DNA of 52,085 nt from Chara braunii (GCA_003427395.1 BFEA01000342.1:791661-843745), one strand, 5' to 3'. Shown: positions 1 through 10,330, counted from the stretch's first letter. Program-made: numbers and translations. The notes: generated by a model not told the origin, from the sequence alone.

Positions 1-192
1 CAGTCATCCCAATTGTTGTTTTCGCCCTAAGTCTTTTTTTTTTTTCGCCATGTAGACGCGGAAATGCAGAAAACAATGATTGATCTGCTTTTCCGCATCA
101 ATCACTGCTCCACGTCCAGATTCAGACAGTCATCCCAATTGTTGTTTTCGCCCTAAGTCTTTTTTTTTTTTTCGCCATGTAGACGTGGAAAC
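1..192. repeat. Short direct repeat, two copies with poly-T core
   Basis: A unit of about 62 bp starting CAGTCATCCCAATTG occurs at 1-62 and again at 127-189. The copies are nearly identical and differ mainly in the poly-T length (12 against 13 T) and a C/T change in the GTAGACG(C/T)GGAAA end. A spacer of about 64 bp lies between them. The left copy begins at the window edge, so the array may continue upstream. No coding potential is evident. Confidence 0.85.
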
Positions 193-491
193 GTGTCGTG
201 GGACTGCCTCCGAAAAACGAGGCCCATGTTCAAACGAAAAGTGACAACTCATTCACGGCAAAAAAAAAAAAAAAAAAAAACGAAAAAAGAAAAATTTTGA
301 ACTGCCACAGGAAAGTGGCGGCCGCCACTGTTCCCGCCTTCGAAAGCAGCAGGCAAAACTACCTGCGGCCCGAAGATGCAGCAGATCTCGATTTCCCACG
401 GAACTGGCCCTGCTGCTTCGCCCACCGGTCGCCGTCCTCCCTAAATAATCGCCCGGACTCACAAGAGGGGCTATTTCCTCCTGTCCCATAG
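193..491. other. Unassigned sequence with a 20-bp A-run
   Basis: This stretch contains an A-run at 261-280 followed by A-rich sequence, then GC-rich DNA up to the point where element A's RT becomes readable. A short open frame crosses it but resembles nothing I know. It could be a flank, or a fragment of another element that replaced the missing 5' part of element A. Confidence 0.4.
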
Positions 492-1480
492 AGTGGTGGT
501 TTAAAGTCTGGCTATCATCAGATAGAGGTTCACCTTGATGATCAGTATAAGACAAAATTCCGGACTAATTATGGGCACTATGAGTTTATAGTTATGCCCT
601 TTGGACTAACCAATGCGCCAGTGATTTTCCAGCGTTGTATGTCGTGGTTAGATAGATTTGTTGTAGTATATCTAGATGATATTCTAGTGTTCAGTAAGAC
701 CCTCCAGTTGCATGAGGGTCATCTAAGGCAGGTCTTGGAAAAGCTTAGAGAAGCTAACTTCAAGATCAACGCAAAGAATTGTGTATGGGCCAAGACGCAA
801 GTGTTGTACTTGGGCCACGTCTTAGACGGAGACGGCGTTAGACCTGAAGATAGTAAGATTGCAGCGATTATAGACTGGCCAACGCCCCGCGCACTGACAG
901 AGTTGCGGTCGTTCTTAGGCCTAGCTAATTACCATAGGAAGTTCGTTAGGAACTTATCCACCATCGCTGCACCCCTTCGCAGGTTACTAAAGAAAGAGGC
1001 AATCTGGAAGTGGGACAAGGACTGTATAGCTGCCCTGAAAAGATTAAAGCGGGCCTTGATAGAATACCCAGTCCTTAAGGTAGCTGATCCGTCCCTGCCT
1101 TTCGTTGTTACCACTGACGCTGGTCAGTATGGCATAGGTGTTGTTTTACAGCAAGACGATGGCGATGGACATAGGCCCGTAGCGTTCATGTCCGCCAGGA
1201 TGCCTTCAGAGAAGGTGGCGACGTCCACCTATGAGAGGGAACTCGGCGCTCTCAGGCAAGCATATTAGATCACTGGAAGCACTACTTGCTTCGGAGGCAC
1301 TTCAAAGTCTATTAAGACCACGAGACTCTACAGGGGTTGAAAACGCAAGCCAAGATGACACCTAAGCTTACTAGGTGGGCCGCTGAATTAGATCAGTATG
1401 ACTTTGAACTTAAGCCAGTTAGAGGGAAGTACAATGTAGTGGCGGACGCTCTGAGTAGGAGAGCTGATTACTTTGGGGCA
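492..1480 (+). pseudogene. pol: Element A RT and RNase H, broken
   Basis: The frame is open from 492 to 1268. It shows KSGYHQIEV (motif A side), MPFGLTNAP (motif B) and VVVYLDDILVFS (the catalytic YxDD block), then the SFLGLANYHRKF connection typical of Ty3 pol. RNase H follows, with TTDAGQYGIG and YEREL. Compared with element B, about five residues are missing just before YLDD, which looks like an in-frame deletion. RNase H is broken by a frameshift near 1260 and by a TAA at 1313-1315 in the continuing frame. Reading resumes at 1337 through the VVADALSRR block that usually ends RNase H. RT copies element RNA into DNA; this copy is not functional. Confidence 0.85.
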
Positions 1481-2906
1481 ATAGTTCACTATCTGGATAT
1501 AGGGAGAGACCTACAACAGAAAGTTAGAGAGGCATATGCGCAGGACCCTATCTATAGTGACCTCCGCAAGAGAGTGAGGGAGGCCCAAGAGTGCGAACCA
1601 GACTACCGCACTACTGATGGCTTATTATTCGAAAAGACTAATGTAGTTGACCGCCTGTGCGTTCCCAACAGTGACGAGATCCGTAGTTTGATCTTAGGGG
1701 AATGCCATGATATAGAGGGACACTTTGGTTGGCAAAAGACACTAGCCAACCTCATGCGCAACATCTGGCCTGGTATGAAGGCCGACTGCATAGAGTATGT
1801 TCGTAGTTGTAAAGTCTGTCAGCGAAACAAGACTACTACGCGATCCCCTCTTGGCGTTCTCAGACCCTTGCCTATTCCTGACAGACTCGAAGATTTTGTG
1901 TCCATCAACTTTATGGCTACTCAGGTCAAGAGTAGGCATGGCAAAAGTCACGTCGTGGTCATAGTAGATAGATTTAGCAAGTATGCAGTTTTTGTTCCTT
2001 TGCCTGCAGACGCACGCACAGACTTAGTAGTTCAAAAGTTTTTTGACCATTGGGTCAGTAAGCATGGTATACCGCTGTCGATAGTTAGTGATAGGGATAC
2101 CAGATTCACTAGTCTGAACTGGCAGCAGCTGATGAAAGTTTATGGCTGAAAGTTGCTGATTTCATCTGGTCGTCATGCTGAGACCAACGGCTAGACTGAA
2201 CAAATGAACAAGCTCTTGCAGCAAGTTCTCAGAATGTACACTAGGCCCGATCAGATCAACTGGGATGAGACGTTCCCAAAGGAAGTCCGTGCCTACAATA
2301 ATAGCGTGCACTTATCTACGTGTCGCACTCCCAATGAATTGCACAAGTCCTTCAGACCACGCAGACCATTCGAGGGATTTAACCGGGATCAGATTCAGAG
2401 GCTACCGCCCGGTACACGAGAGTTTGTGATACAACACGAGAAAGAGATAGCTACCGTTGTTGATAACCTCAGGAAAGCCCAACACAGAATGACAGAGCAA
2501 GCTAACAAGCATCGTCACCCCTCACAGTTTCAAGTAGGCGACTTAGTTTGGGTCAAGTCAAAAGAGTTTGCTCCTGAGGAGAACATCCCACAGAAGTTGT
2601 TACCTGCATATAGAGGACCGTGGCCCGTCCTAGAAGTATTGAGATCCCAACACACCTCCACACCTACCCAGTGTTATGATCCCTCCGGATATGGATGGAA
2701 GATATGACATTAAAGGGATAGCAGGTGAGGATGTCTTCACGATAGGAGGTAGAGGTCGTCCCGAGAAGCAATACAAAGTCAGATTTGCCTATCAAGAGCC
2801 AGAAGACGACCGCTGGTTCACGTGAACATAACTTCTAGAGACAGCTCCCGATATAGTCCGAGCTTACGAAAGAGATAAGAAGGGTAAAGGTCCTGCCTTA
2901 GACTGA
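1481..2906 (+). pseudogene. pol: Element A integrase with chromodomain-like tail, broken
   Basis: The zinc-binding region shows GECHDIEGHFG followed by CKVCQRNK (H-H-C-C). The DDE core follows, with VSDRDTRFTS and a GRHAETNG block holding the catalytic Glu. The first Asp block reads SINFMA, where element B has SIDFMS, so the first catalytic Asp appears mutated to Asn. The frame is stopped by TGA 2147-2149 and TAG 2192-2194. After 2640 a deletion or frameshift removes the linker. The C-terminal part resumes in another frame at 2691 (GGRGRPEKQYKVRF, then APDIVRAYERD) with stops at 2823 and 2829, ending at TGA 2904-2906. In this family that tail is chromodomain-like and is thought to steer insertion to particular chromatin. 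Confidence 0.82.
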
Positions 2907-3172
2907 AGTATTTTCGGAGGACCTCGAATTTAGGCCGGCGGGAGTGAAACGGTTTTCACCTTTCTGCAGTCACAGATCCGGGCCCTAGAGTTCGATCCCC
3001 GGATCTCACTTTGCCCATGTTATCGAGTTGACACCCGAGTGCTTGAACCCGTGACTTGTGTTTTGGTAGTTGTTTGTCGCCTCTCGTAGGTATGTGTAGT
3101 GGTAGGGGTTCGGTTTGTAGGTATGTCGATTAGGAGTTACAACTTTGTAGAGGTCGTAGCTCTAGGTATTAT

Positions 3173-3249
3173 GAAAGGTCAAGGTCGTAGCTGCTACAGT
3201 CCTGAAAGGTCAAGATCGTAACTGCTACAGCACCCGAAAGGCCAAGTCC
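3173..3249. repeat. 31-bp tandem repeat in candidate LTR
   Basis: GAAAGGTCAAG(G/A)TCGTA(G/A)CTGCTACAG repeats at 3173 and 3204, with a third partial copy starting at 3236. Such short arrays are common in the U3 of LTRs, where they can be enhancer-like. That role is a guess. Confidence 0.75.
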
Positions 3250-3467
3250 ACAGATTTTCGGAAGTTCCGGAAGTGGCCTTTCGAAGTGTCTCACGTTAGT
3301 CAGCGGCAAGTGGGCAAGTGGTGAGCCCAACTGCGTTACGTCGGCAGTGCAAACCCATGCAGTCAGCGGTACCGGTCCCAGCCAGTCAGAGTCCGGTCAA
3401 GCAAGTACTGTGTCGGACTGCGTGCACCAAGGGTCTGGGAAAGGGGAAGCCCAACGAGTTACAAAAG

Positions 3468-3474
3468 TATAAAT
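3468..3474 (+). promoter_or_regulatory. Candidate TATA box of element A LTR
   Basis: TATAAAT lies inside the candidate LTR, about 560 bp after the integrase tail. It fits the usual position of the LTR promoter, but no transcription start can be seen. Confidence 0.35.
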
Positions 3475-3907
3475 CAAGAGCCAGCGCCCAACCATTCATT
3501 CATAGTTGTGTAAGCCATGCGGAAGCGCTGCTAAGCATCTTGTGCGAAGGTGGTCTGCAGGTTGCCCGAAAACGAAGTGGGCTGAAGAGAGATAACGTAG
3601 ACATAGTTAGTAGAAGTAGAGCGGCCATAGCCGCTGTAGTGTTAGAGGTTAGTGAGTGTGTACGAGTGAGTGTGTGTGGGTGTGTATTCAGGGTGATCCA
3701 GAGTTGAGTGCGGGTGAACGGTGGTGTTGAACACAATGACGAGAGTTGTGATGTACAGGCGCTGATGCGCCAAAGTCTGTTGAAGCAAGTTTGCATCTGA
3801 ACTGTGTTCTTGGTTGCCATATCTCTGAGCTTGGTGTGGGCGTTGTGCGCCAGTGTGAAACGCCATCTGTTTGCATGTATGTGAAGTGGAAGTGAACGCG
3901 AGTCTGA

Positions 3908-4577
3908 TTGCAGGGCGATCTGCTGAACTTCTACAACGACAGTTGGCTTAAGGGGGGACTGGGAAATCTACTGAGTAGTAGCGTTGTCACATTGGTGTAC
4001 AAAAAAGGAGAGAAAGAATATATCAGGAACTATAGACCCATTTCGTTGCTAACTCTTCCCTATAAGATCCTAGCCAAAGCGATGGCCTTGCGAATCCTAG
4101 AATTGATAGACGAATGTTTCCATATAGACCAAACGGGCTTCATCCCTGGAAGGTACATCTTGGACAACGTACTGACCTTCAACGAAGCGGCCAACAAAGT
4201 TAGAAAAAAAAGGATAAACACAACAATTCTTTTCTTCGATTTTGGAAAGGCCTACGACCAGGTCAACTGGGCCTTTCTTAATGCAAGCATGGAAAAGATG
4301 GGAGTAGGCCCGAATTTTAGGAAGGGAGTGCGTATTTTGTACAATGACGCCATAGGATGCGTCCAAGTCAATGGCTTGCTATGTGACTGCTACCCTATTT
4401 CTCGGTCAGTTTGCCAAGCAGACCCACTAGCCCCCCCCAATCTTCCTCTTCGTGATGGAAGCGATAGCCTCATTCCTACGGAAAGATCCTTCCATACCAA
4501 GCTGCCAGAGGTCAATGTAGGAACAGCCCACCACCTACAGTTCCCGATAGTAATAATGTTTGCAGATGACCTCACGG
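3908..4577 (+). pseudogene. LINE reverse transcriptase, left part (interrupted by the giant element)
   Basis: This is a non-LTR retrotransposon RT. Motifs in order are NYRPISLL, QTGFIPGR, LFFDFGKAYDQVNW (motif A with catalytic Asp), ISRSVCQADPLAP (usually RQGDPLAP) and MFADDLTV (catalytic ADD). After an 8-C run at 4431-4438 the reading frame shifts, giving the expected FVMEAIASFLR in another frame. It shifts back near 4490-4500, so two compensating indels are present. The LINE begins abruptly near 3908 inside the RT region, as 5'-truncated LINE copies do. It stops at codon ACG of the FADDLTV block because the giant element is inserted there, and it resumes at 29486 in the same phase. Confidence 0.88.
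4574..4577. other. Target-site duplication, left copy (ACGG)
   Basis: ACGG immediately precedes the TGTCGG start of the giant element and recurs at 29486-29489 right after its GCGACA end. If the element is taken to start at G rather than TG, the duplication is the 5-bp ACGGT. Confidence 0.85.
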
Positions 4578-5109
4578 TGTCGGAGGGCGCGGTGTCCTGA
4601 CCCTCCTTCGTGTGCCAGGTTTCTGCTCAGGACTAGTACCCTCCCAACCTTTGCTGCTTGTTAGGCTTGTTTCGAATCCCTACAGGTTTGGTACCTAAGT
4701 TACACCTCGGCGTGGGCAAGTCCAGTTGGTCGTTTGCCTCTGCAAAAGGGTGCGCACAGGACTTTCCATTGGTCCACGCAGGCTCGACGCCGTGCTGTAC
4801 AGCAGAGCACTACCGGCCTGTAGTCGTGGTAGCCGCCGGGCTCGCCTTGGGACGCGAAGGTAGAGGGAAGGGTGCGGCCTTTTCTACTGCGCGTCGAGTG
4901 TCCCTCTGCCAGGTTATGGGTTAGGTGCACGAAACAGGTCGCTGTCAGAAAGGAAAGGCTGAGCGAAAGGAAATAAAAGAAAGTAAAAGTGTAAAAGTGA
5001 AAGAAGGCCGAGCGTCAGATCAGCACGCGGATCAGGGCCCTTGCTTTAATTCGGAATAATCTAGCAACAGTTGGTCACTTGATCGTTGAAGTTTTCCTTT
5101 TCCTCTACT

Positions 5110-5140
5110 ATCATTGTTATTATTATTATTATTACTATCT
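5110..5140. repeat. ATT microsatellite in the LTR
   Basis: A short TTA/ATT run lies inside the LTR U3. It is also present, and slightly longer, near 23007-23035 of the 3' LTR. Confidence 0.7.
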
Positions 5141-5690
5141 AGCTGGTTTCTCGGGCGCGTTTTTCCTTTTGGTCTCTGTCACTTGGTAGGGGAGGCCGAC
5201 GGTTTAATTTTTGGATAACTATTACTGTCTGACGGCCTAGGCTGGCCCGACCCCTCGTAAGTCGCCTGTGCCAGATCTGCCTGACTGAGCTCCGCGCGGG
5301 AGGACATCAAAAGAGGGGCAACCCGCGGCCGCATTGGTAGGAGGTTTATCACCCTCCGTGGAGGGTCATAAGCCCCCTCCTTGCCATCGGACACGGGCAC
5401 CCAATAGGAGCAGGCCAACTGCGGGTTTTAAAGGAGGGCGGCCGCAGCCGATATCTCGTTATGGGACCAATGTTGAATCTGCAGTCCTATCACTGGGGTC
5501 TGGGACTGACTGTGGCGCGAGGTTTAGTTTGTGCTCGACGTTTGGGTTCTGGACTCGGACGCCCCGTAATCTACTTAGTTAAAATTATTGCATTATAATA
5601 GACTTTTAAAATTCTTGAATCTAAAAGATTTCAAAAGGACTAATTTGAGTCCTTCACTCAGAACACAGGGGTCGCGATATGGAGAGAGCC

Positions 5691-5697
5691 TATAAAA
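5691..5697 (+). promoter_or_regulatory. LTR TATA box
   Basis: TATAAAA sits in GAGAGAGCCTATAAAAGAG and is kept unchanged in the 3' LTR at 23589-23595. If this is the promoter, U3 is about 1.1 kb and transcripts start near 5720. The remaining 6 kb of LTR would then form the RNA leader. That would place the LTR ORFs inside the transcript. Confidence 0.6.
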
Positions 5698-5871
5698 GAG
5701 AAAAGAGGTTGGCTATCTGGGAGCAAACTGTGGGTGTTCGCGGGTTATCTCGTTTCTTGATGCCTCTAGTCTGGTGCCAGAGGGCAGAGTGGCGAGGGCT
5801 AGCTTGAGCCATTCGAGTGCGTGCGCTTGGGAACGAGCCCTGGCTATTCTGAGTGGCTATGGCGGACTGAA

Positions 5872-6427
5872 ATGGCTTGCGCGGTTAACAGGGCGAGACA
5901 TATGAAGTATTCCTGGATGTGGGAGCGAGAGGACGAGAAGGGCACTGTAGTGGAAACCATACTGACCTACGGTAAGCCTGAAGGGGAGGTGAGGTTAAAA
6001 ATTAACGTGTGCGGCCGTATGGAGCAGAAGATGAGGAGTGACGAAGGACTGCAGGCCGCGATTACTGAGGCGCGCAACAGGTCTCAGCTCAGGTGCAGAC
6101 GTGACGGGGTGACTGCAGGGATGAGGGTGACCGTCACTTACCATGAGGATGATTCCTCAACTGGGACCATGACCAGGGAAGTACAGCGTGGCGAACGGGA
6201 CTTAGAGGGGGAGTCCGAGATGAGTGACCGAGAGGCGGATGTCCAGTCCTAGCATGGGCTGGACCAGGGAAGTACAGCATGGGGAACGGGACTCAGAGGG
6301 GGAGTCCGAGACCCGAGAGGCGGATGTCCAGTCCTGGCATGGGCTGGACCAGATTCGTCAAAACCACCCGTTGGCAGGCCCAGTAGAGCGCGGGCCCGAA
6401 GCGAGCTCACGACCGCAAGGGGACTGA
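5872..6427 (+). pseudogene. LTR ORF 1, unknown acidic/charged protein (5' LTR copy)
   Basis: This is the first ORF after the LTR TATA box. From the ATG at 5872 it reads through MKYSWMWERED, a segment with alternating beta-like residues (RVTVTYHEDD) and an acidic/serine tail, ending with a QSWHGLDQIRQNHP module. A tandem duplication (6172-6262 and 6263-6347) is not a multiple of three, so the last part is read in another frame. TAG at 6250-6252 ends the first frame. The 3' LTR copy (23758-24240) has a longer N-terminus beginning at an ATG that is followed by a stop here. I know no family for it. A very tentative likeness to family B (helix, then strand, then ExV) is noted under findings. Confidence 0.45.
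6172..6347. repeat. Tandem duplication of about 91 bp, 5' LTR only
   Basis: ACCAGGGAAGTACAGC(G/A)TGG starts units at 6172 (91 bp) and 6263 (85 bp). The 3' LTR has a single unit at the matching place (near 24070), so the duplication arose after, or independently of, the insertion. It shifts the frame of LTR ORF 1. Confidence 0.88.
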
Positions 6428-6655
6428 GGCTGAGACGGGAGCAGTAGGGATGCGACCGAGAGCGGGAGAGAGCGAGAGGAGTCCCTTAGAGGTCAACACG
6501 TGTGAGCGAGTGTGAGCTAGTTGCAGAAAAGGGAAGGTCGCGAATAGGTGAGAGGGAGATACTACTCGTTGACGTCACCTTCATCTCCGTTGGAGCGACA
6601 AAATCGTCATCCTCGCGTGACTAAGGCTGCTATCCTGGGAGGCATCGCCTCGTGA

Positions 6656-6835
6656 GAGTTGCTGCTGACGAAGACAATTCTTGACGAACTTGATCCGAGC
6701 TTGATCAAGGCAAGGCAAGCTTCTTGCCAGTCCTGGCACGGACGGGACCAGTGGCGACGGAACCACCCGCCTGTGAAATCAGTGGAGAGTGGCCCAGAGC
6801 CCAACTCGAGGCGGCGAAGAGACGGGAGCCGCTAG
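6656..6835 (+). other. Second QSWHG coding module in the 5' LTR
   Basis: A frame open from 6656 to TAG 6833-6835 (no ATG) contains CQSWHGRDQWRRNHPP and then VESGPEPNS. This parallels the end of LTR ORF 1 (VQSWHGLDQIRQNHPL, then VERGPEASS). The agreement over about 35 residues shows that a coding module was duplicated within the LTR. The 3' LTR has the same module with the stop at 24636-24638. Its function is unknown. Confidence 0.5.
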
Positions 6836-8260
6836 ACGTGAGACAGAAGGTCAAAGCGCGTTAAGGCAGTTACGAGGGGGAGATCACCCGCAGGCAGGAC
6901 GAGTGGAAGAAAGCCCTGGGGCTAGCTCGAGTCGAGAGGCAAACAGACCATAGCGACGTCAAGTGGGATTGTGAAAGGTGTGCCACAAGAAGGAGATCCT
7001 CACTTCTCTAGTCATGGCGAGAACATAAATGTGTACATGTCTTCTCTGGCTAAGCACGCGGTCTTCAATATGAGCCTGGTCAGGAGATGAGTCTCTTCTT
7101 GAGTTCCTTACAGTCGTGCGGGACTGGGCTGATGAGTTGCCAGCTGTTACGAAGGCGGAAAGAGAAACGAGTAAAAAGGGAAGACAGAGAGAACAGGATC
7201 AGACACAGGAGAGAGAACGGGACTCTCCTCATTACTTGTTGACGTCATGTGTCTGACTAGTGCCGTGTGCCGAGGGGTTCCATTCAATCACTGTCAGTTG
7301 ACGCTAGTTAGTAAGTGGCAGTAAGTGGCTGATGGGACATTGGGTTACTCCCTTCCCTGGCAGAGGTGCATGTGGCAAAGAGACCAGGGAGACTAAGCAG
7401 TTTGATCAAGAACGGGGAAGGGGTGCGACGACAAACTCTGGTTCTGCCTTGCTGACGTCCCGGATAGTGTTCGCAGTCACCACACGTCTTATGTTTTTGT
7501 AGTCGGGACATGCATGCTCGTCTAAGGGCTCGTTTCGACCATTGCCTCTTCGAGTGAACTAACGGGGAGTTTTCCCTGTTTCATGGACCCCGTGCGACCA
7601 ACTTGTGATCGAGGGAACACTATCGTCCATTGCTTACGACGATACGAAGTAAGAGTAGACTGATAGAAGCGCGGTAAGCGATTGTGTGCGCAGAGCTATT
7701 GACGTTTCTTCCAGATTGCTACTTGTATCCCTGACCTTGCTACTCGAGTTGCTCTGGATTGAAGAGGAAAGATGGATAAACTGTATAAAGGCTAATGAAG
7801 AGGGGAGTCTTAACTTGCAGCCTGCGAAATGGGTGGGGAGGCGATCTTGGTTGTTGGTAACTCTTTTCAGATGAGCGAGAGAGAGGCATGCCCTGATGTT
7901 CTGTTGTCTGTTTCCCCTCTGTTGCGCTTACCAATTGTTCAATCGTTCTTAGAAGTAATAATAAGACCTCCTCATTTGGATCGATGATCGGCATTTACCT
8001 TTTGAGTCGGTAAGGTTAGGATCCAACTACTGTCCTGTTGCTCCAAGATGCGCAATTGAATTATGAAGTCTGTAAATTGATCTGGAAAGCCTTTACATCT
8101 CTTGTGTTCGTGATCGGTCACTGAGGTCGCTCCTAATTACTAGGGAAGTACCGGGCAGTGACTCGCTCCGGTAAAATCACACAGGTTTATTAAAGCTTTT
8201 GGTTAATGAAGAAAGGAGGCGAAGAAGTTATTTAAAGGTTCTATTAACCATCACTCCTAT

Positions 8261-8488
8261 GTGGTGGCAAAAGTAGAGGTAGGTCGACGTATACTTGAGT
8301 CCTATCCACTAGCTCAAGCAGTTTCAAAGGAAATCTTGGATCGTAAGTCTTTTGTGAGAACTCGCGGAAAATTGAGTGTTCCCTTCATGATTGGTCTTCT
8401 TGCTTGTGAGCTTGAACTTGAGTTACAACTAATTTTGGTTATTGTATTAGATGATCTCTTTGACTCCTTTCCACACGGAAGGATATGA
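8261..8488 (+). other. Open frame in 5' LTR, doubtful
   Basis: A 75-codon frame begins at a GTG, with no ATG at the start. Its 3' LTR counterpart carries a stop early on (CTTAAGCAG where this copy has CTCAAGCAG). The sequence is rich in Leu, Glu and Val near its end. I do not recognise it and mention it only because it is one of the longer sense frames in the middle of the LTR. Confidence 0.15.
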
Positions 8489-9803
8489 GGTGACGCGCTT
8501 GAACCAAGTGATAACGTTGGGAGATTTGTATAAGAAAGAGGAGGTTGAGCTACACCTCCGCTGTTTTACTAACTAGGTTCTACGCGCACAGAGTATACGG
8601 CTGGAAGACCTATGAAACTCTGTAGCTGAGAGACTAGGCTTCGGCGCTACGAGTCGGTGTGTGTTCGTACGATTACATAAATGTGCGACCGAACAAGTTT
8701 GCAGGTATTCTGGCAAGAGGTCACGTAGGCCTGCAGATTCTAACATGAGAGAATGAGTAATCATGCTAGTGTGTTAGTGCCCAAGCGACTATGACAATTA
8801 TAGATACCCGCGTGAGTGTGATCGTGTAAAGGCTGCTATACCACTCCGATCTGTAGACTCTTATCTAAAGATTGCGAAGTCACGCACAGTTCAGTGAAAT
8901 AAACAGTCAAGTTTAGTTCACCACTTTAGCTGGCTTTGGGCTCAAGGAGATCAGCCACTCGCGGATGCTGAGTCTTTGTGATGAGCCACAGAGGAAAGAA
9001 AAGACAGTTGAAAATAATTGCTTATTTGATCGCTAAGTTCCTACTCGATGGAGATTAACACAGGTAATTAGTGCTTTGAGTACAGGTGGGGGACTGGCTA
9101 ATCGGCTCAGGGTGGTGACATACTATCTACTATGTGATGATTTTGTTTCTGATAGACTAGTCAAGAAGGAAAACCTTTTATATTCTCTACTTTACCTTGA
9201 AAGTGAAGAGTCATAAGGCTCGGTGGGGGGGCTGTGTTAAATAATTTGTCTTCACTCAAATAAGTCTTCCTACCTGAGAATCTCAGAAGAACCCAAAAGA
9301 ACGGGACGAGGGGTGAATTTTGCAGGTGCCCAGAGGTTTACTCCATACCGATGGTGCTACCCTGACCTGACTTTGATCCGGGGAAGTTGGGCAGAAAGTG
9401 AGAGTCAGGGAAACGATGCAGCATCCGATTAATTACCCACGGGGAGGGATCACTATCAGCTTGGTCGGATGTTTTGTTAAGCAGAGACTTTCGCTGGCTG
9501 TCGTGAAAATTCAGACCAGGAAGATCTCTGTATTCGATAGCCTCTCCAGTCGGGCAATAAGATAAAAATTGTTGCGCGCGTTCTTCACTGAGCTGCTAGG
9601 CGTGCCATGTGGGTGGGCTATGCCTGTGTCACTAGTAGGCCGGCGGTTGTCGTACCGTCATGTATAAGCCATGTGAGAAAAACGATACACCACGTCTCTA
9701 GGCGCAAGCAATTATAACAGTCGTCTCTCCTTACCGTGCTTCATCAAGCCAGGGCATAGGAAACAGAGAAAGGAGAGAGAATCATGGGGGACTCCGAGAG
9801 ATA

Positions 9804-10034
9804 ATGGTGATGAGATACGGGGCTTGTAAAGAAAAGGTGGAAGGGTGGGAAGAGGATACCATTACAAATGCCCTACACTATGTGAAGGTAATGAGAAACC
9901 AGGCACTGGAAACGGTGAGGGAGCAAACATTCATCGAGTATGTTGTCTATTTCTACGGAAGTGATGGAAAACTGCACAGCACGCTTTCCTCCGTGGAGAT
10001 TGTTAATGAAGCACGAGAGGCCATCAATAACTAA
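9804..10034 (+). CDS. Family B small ORF in the 5' LTR
   Basis: A 76-residue protein starts at ATG and has a stop followed by further stops (TAATAATAA). The sequence has a charged N-terminus, an amphipathic helix ending RNQALETVREQT, then FIEYVVYFYG and an end with EIVNEAREAI. The spacing R-x2-A-L-x5-QT-x-I-x-Y matches the interior ORFs at 13445 and 13766, which also end in an E-x-V-x-x-A-R element. I therefore group the three as family B. The 3' LTR copy (27636) has a stop. No known domain is recognised, and its role in the element is unknown. Confidence 0.6.
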   Translation: MVMRYGACKEKVEGWEEDTITNALHYVKVMRNQALETVREQTFIEYVVYFYGSDGKLHSTLSSVEIVNEAREAINN

Positions 10035-10215
10035 TAATAAGGGAGGAAAGAGAGGAATACTTAATAAATATTGGTGTGATATTACTAGAATGAACTGACT
10101 TGGTGGGAGTCACGTAGCAACACTTAGGGGCCAGTCGTGAAAGAAAGCTCCCTGTCAGAAATCTCAGCAACACTCAGTTCTCAGACAACAACTTTCAACA
10201 GCATTCGGTTTCAAG

Positions 10216-10330
10216 CAGTTTCCAAATCAGCAATCAATCAGTTTCAAGATCAGCAATCAATCAGTTTCCATATCAGCAATCAATCAGTTTCCAGATCAGC
10301 AATTAGTCAGTTTTCGGTTCCCAACCGAGC
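10216..10330. repeat. 23-bp tandem repeat in the 5' LTR
   Basis: Units starting CAGTTTC recur at 10216, 10239, 10262, 10285 and 10308, an exact 23-bp period (CAGTTTCCAGATCAGCAATCA consensus-like). The 3' LTR has one more unit (27998 to 28113). It lies between the family B and family A ORFs of the LTR. Confidence 0.9.

Larger units (their letters stand above)
492..3907 (+). mobile_element. Element A: 5'-truncated Ty3/gypsy (chromodomain-type) retrotransposon
   Basis: Readable order is RT, RNase H, zinc-binding integrase, a chromodomain-like tail, then a candidate LTR. This is the Ty3/gypsy order, with integrase after RNase H. Gag, protease and the start of RT are absent: coding begins inside the RT palm at the KSGYHQIEV block just after 501, and the sequence upstream is unrelated. 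Element B (32909-38307) encodes close relatives of these proteins, so the two belong to one family. Several stops and frameshifts show that this copy cannot make its proteins. The right end is where LINE sequence starts, near 3908. Confidence 0.8.
2907..3907 (+). other. Candidate 3' LTR or 3' untranslated region of element A
   Basis: This stretch lies directly after the integrase tail and before the LINE. It has no recognisable protein. It has a plausible core promoter, TATAAAT at 3468-3474, as an LTR should. It also holds a tandem repeat of about 31 bp (3173-3249) and a short hairpin (2974-3006). I cannot define TG and CA ends or find a partner LTR, because the 5' end of the element is missing. 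Annotation as an LTR is therefore inferred from position and the TATA box only. Confidence 0.4.

Noticed and set aside
4658-4924. Frame of 88 codons near the LTR start, also open at 22554-22820
   Set aside because: It lies in U3, upstream of the LTR TATA box. Its two copies are open only because the LTRs are alike, and it has no recognisable feature.
7740-7994. Antisense frame of 84 codons in the LTR, also open in the 3' LTR (25590-25841)
   Set aside because: Both copies are open, but the LTRs are near-identical, so this is not independent evidence. No promoter, motif or composition supports it.
8573-8764. Antisense frame of 63 codons, present in both LTRs
   Set aside because: Same reason; short, no known motif.
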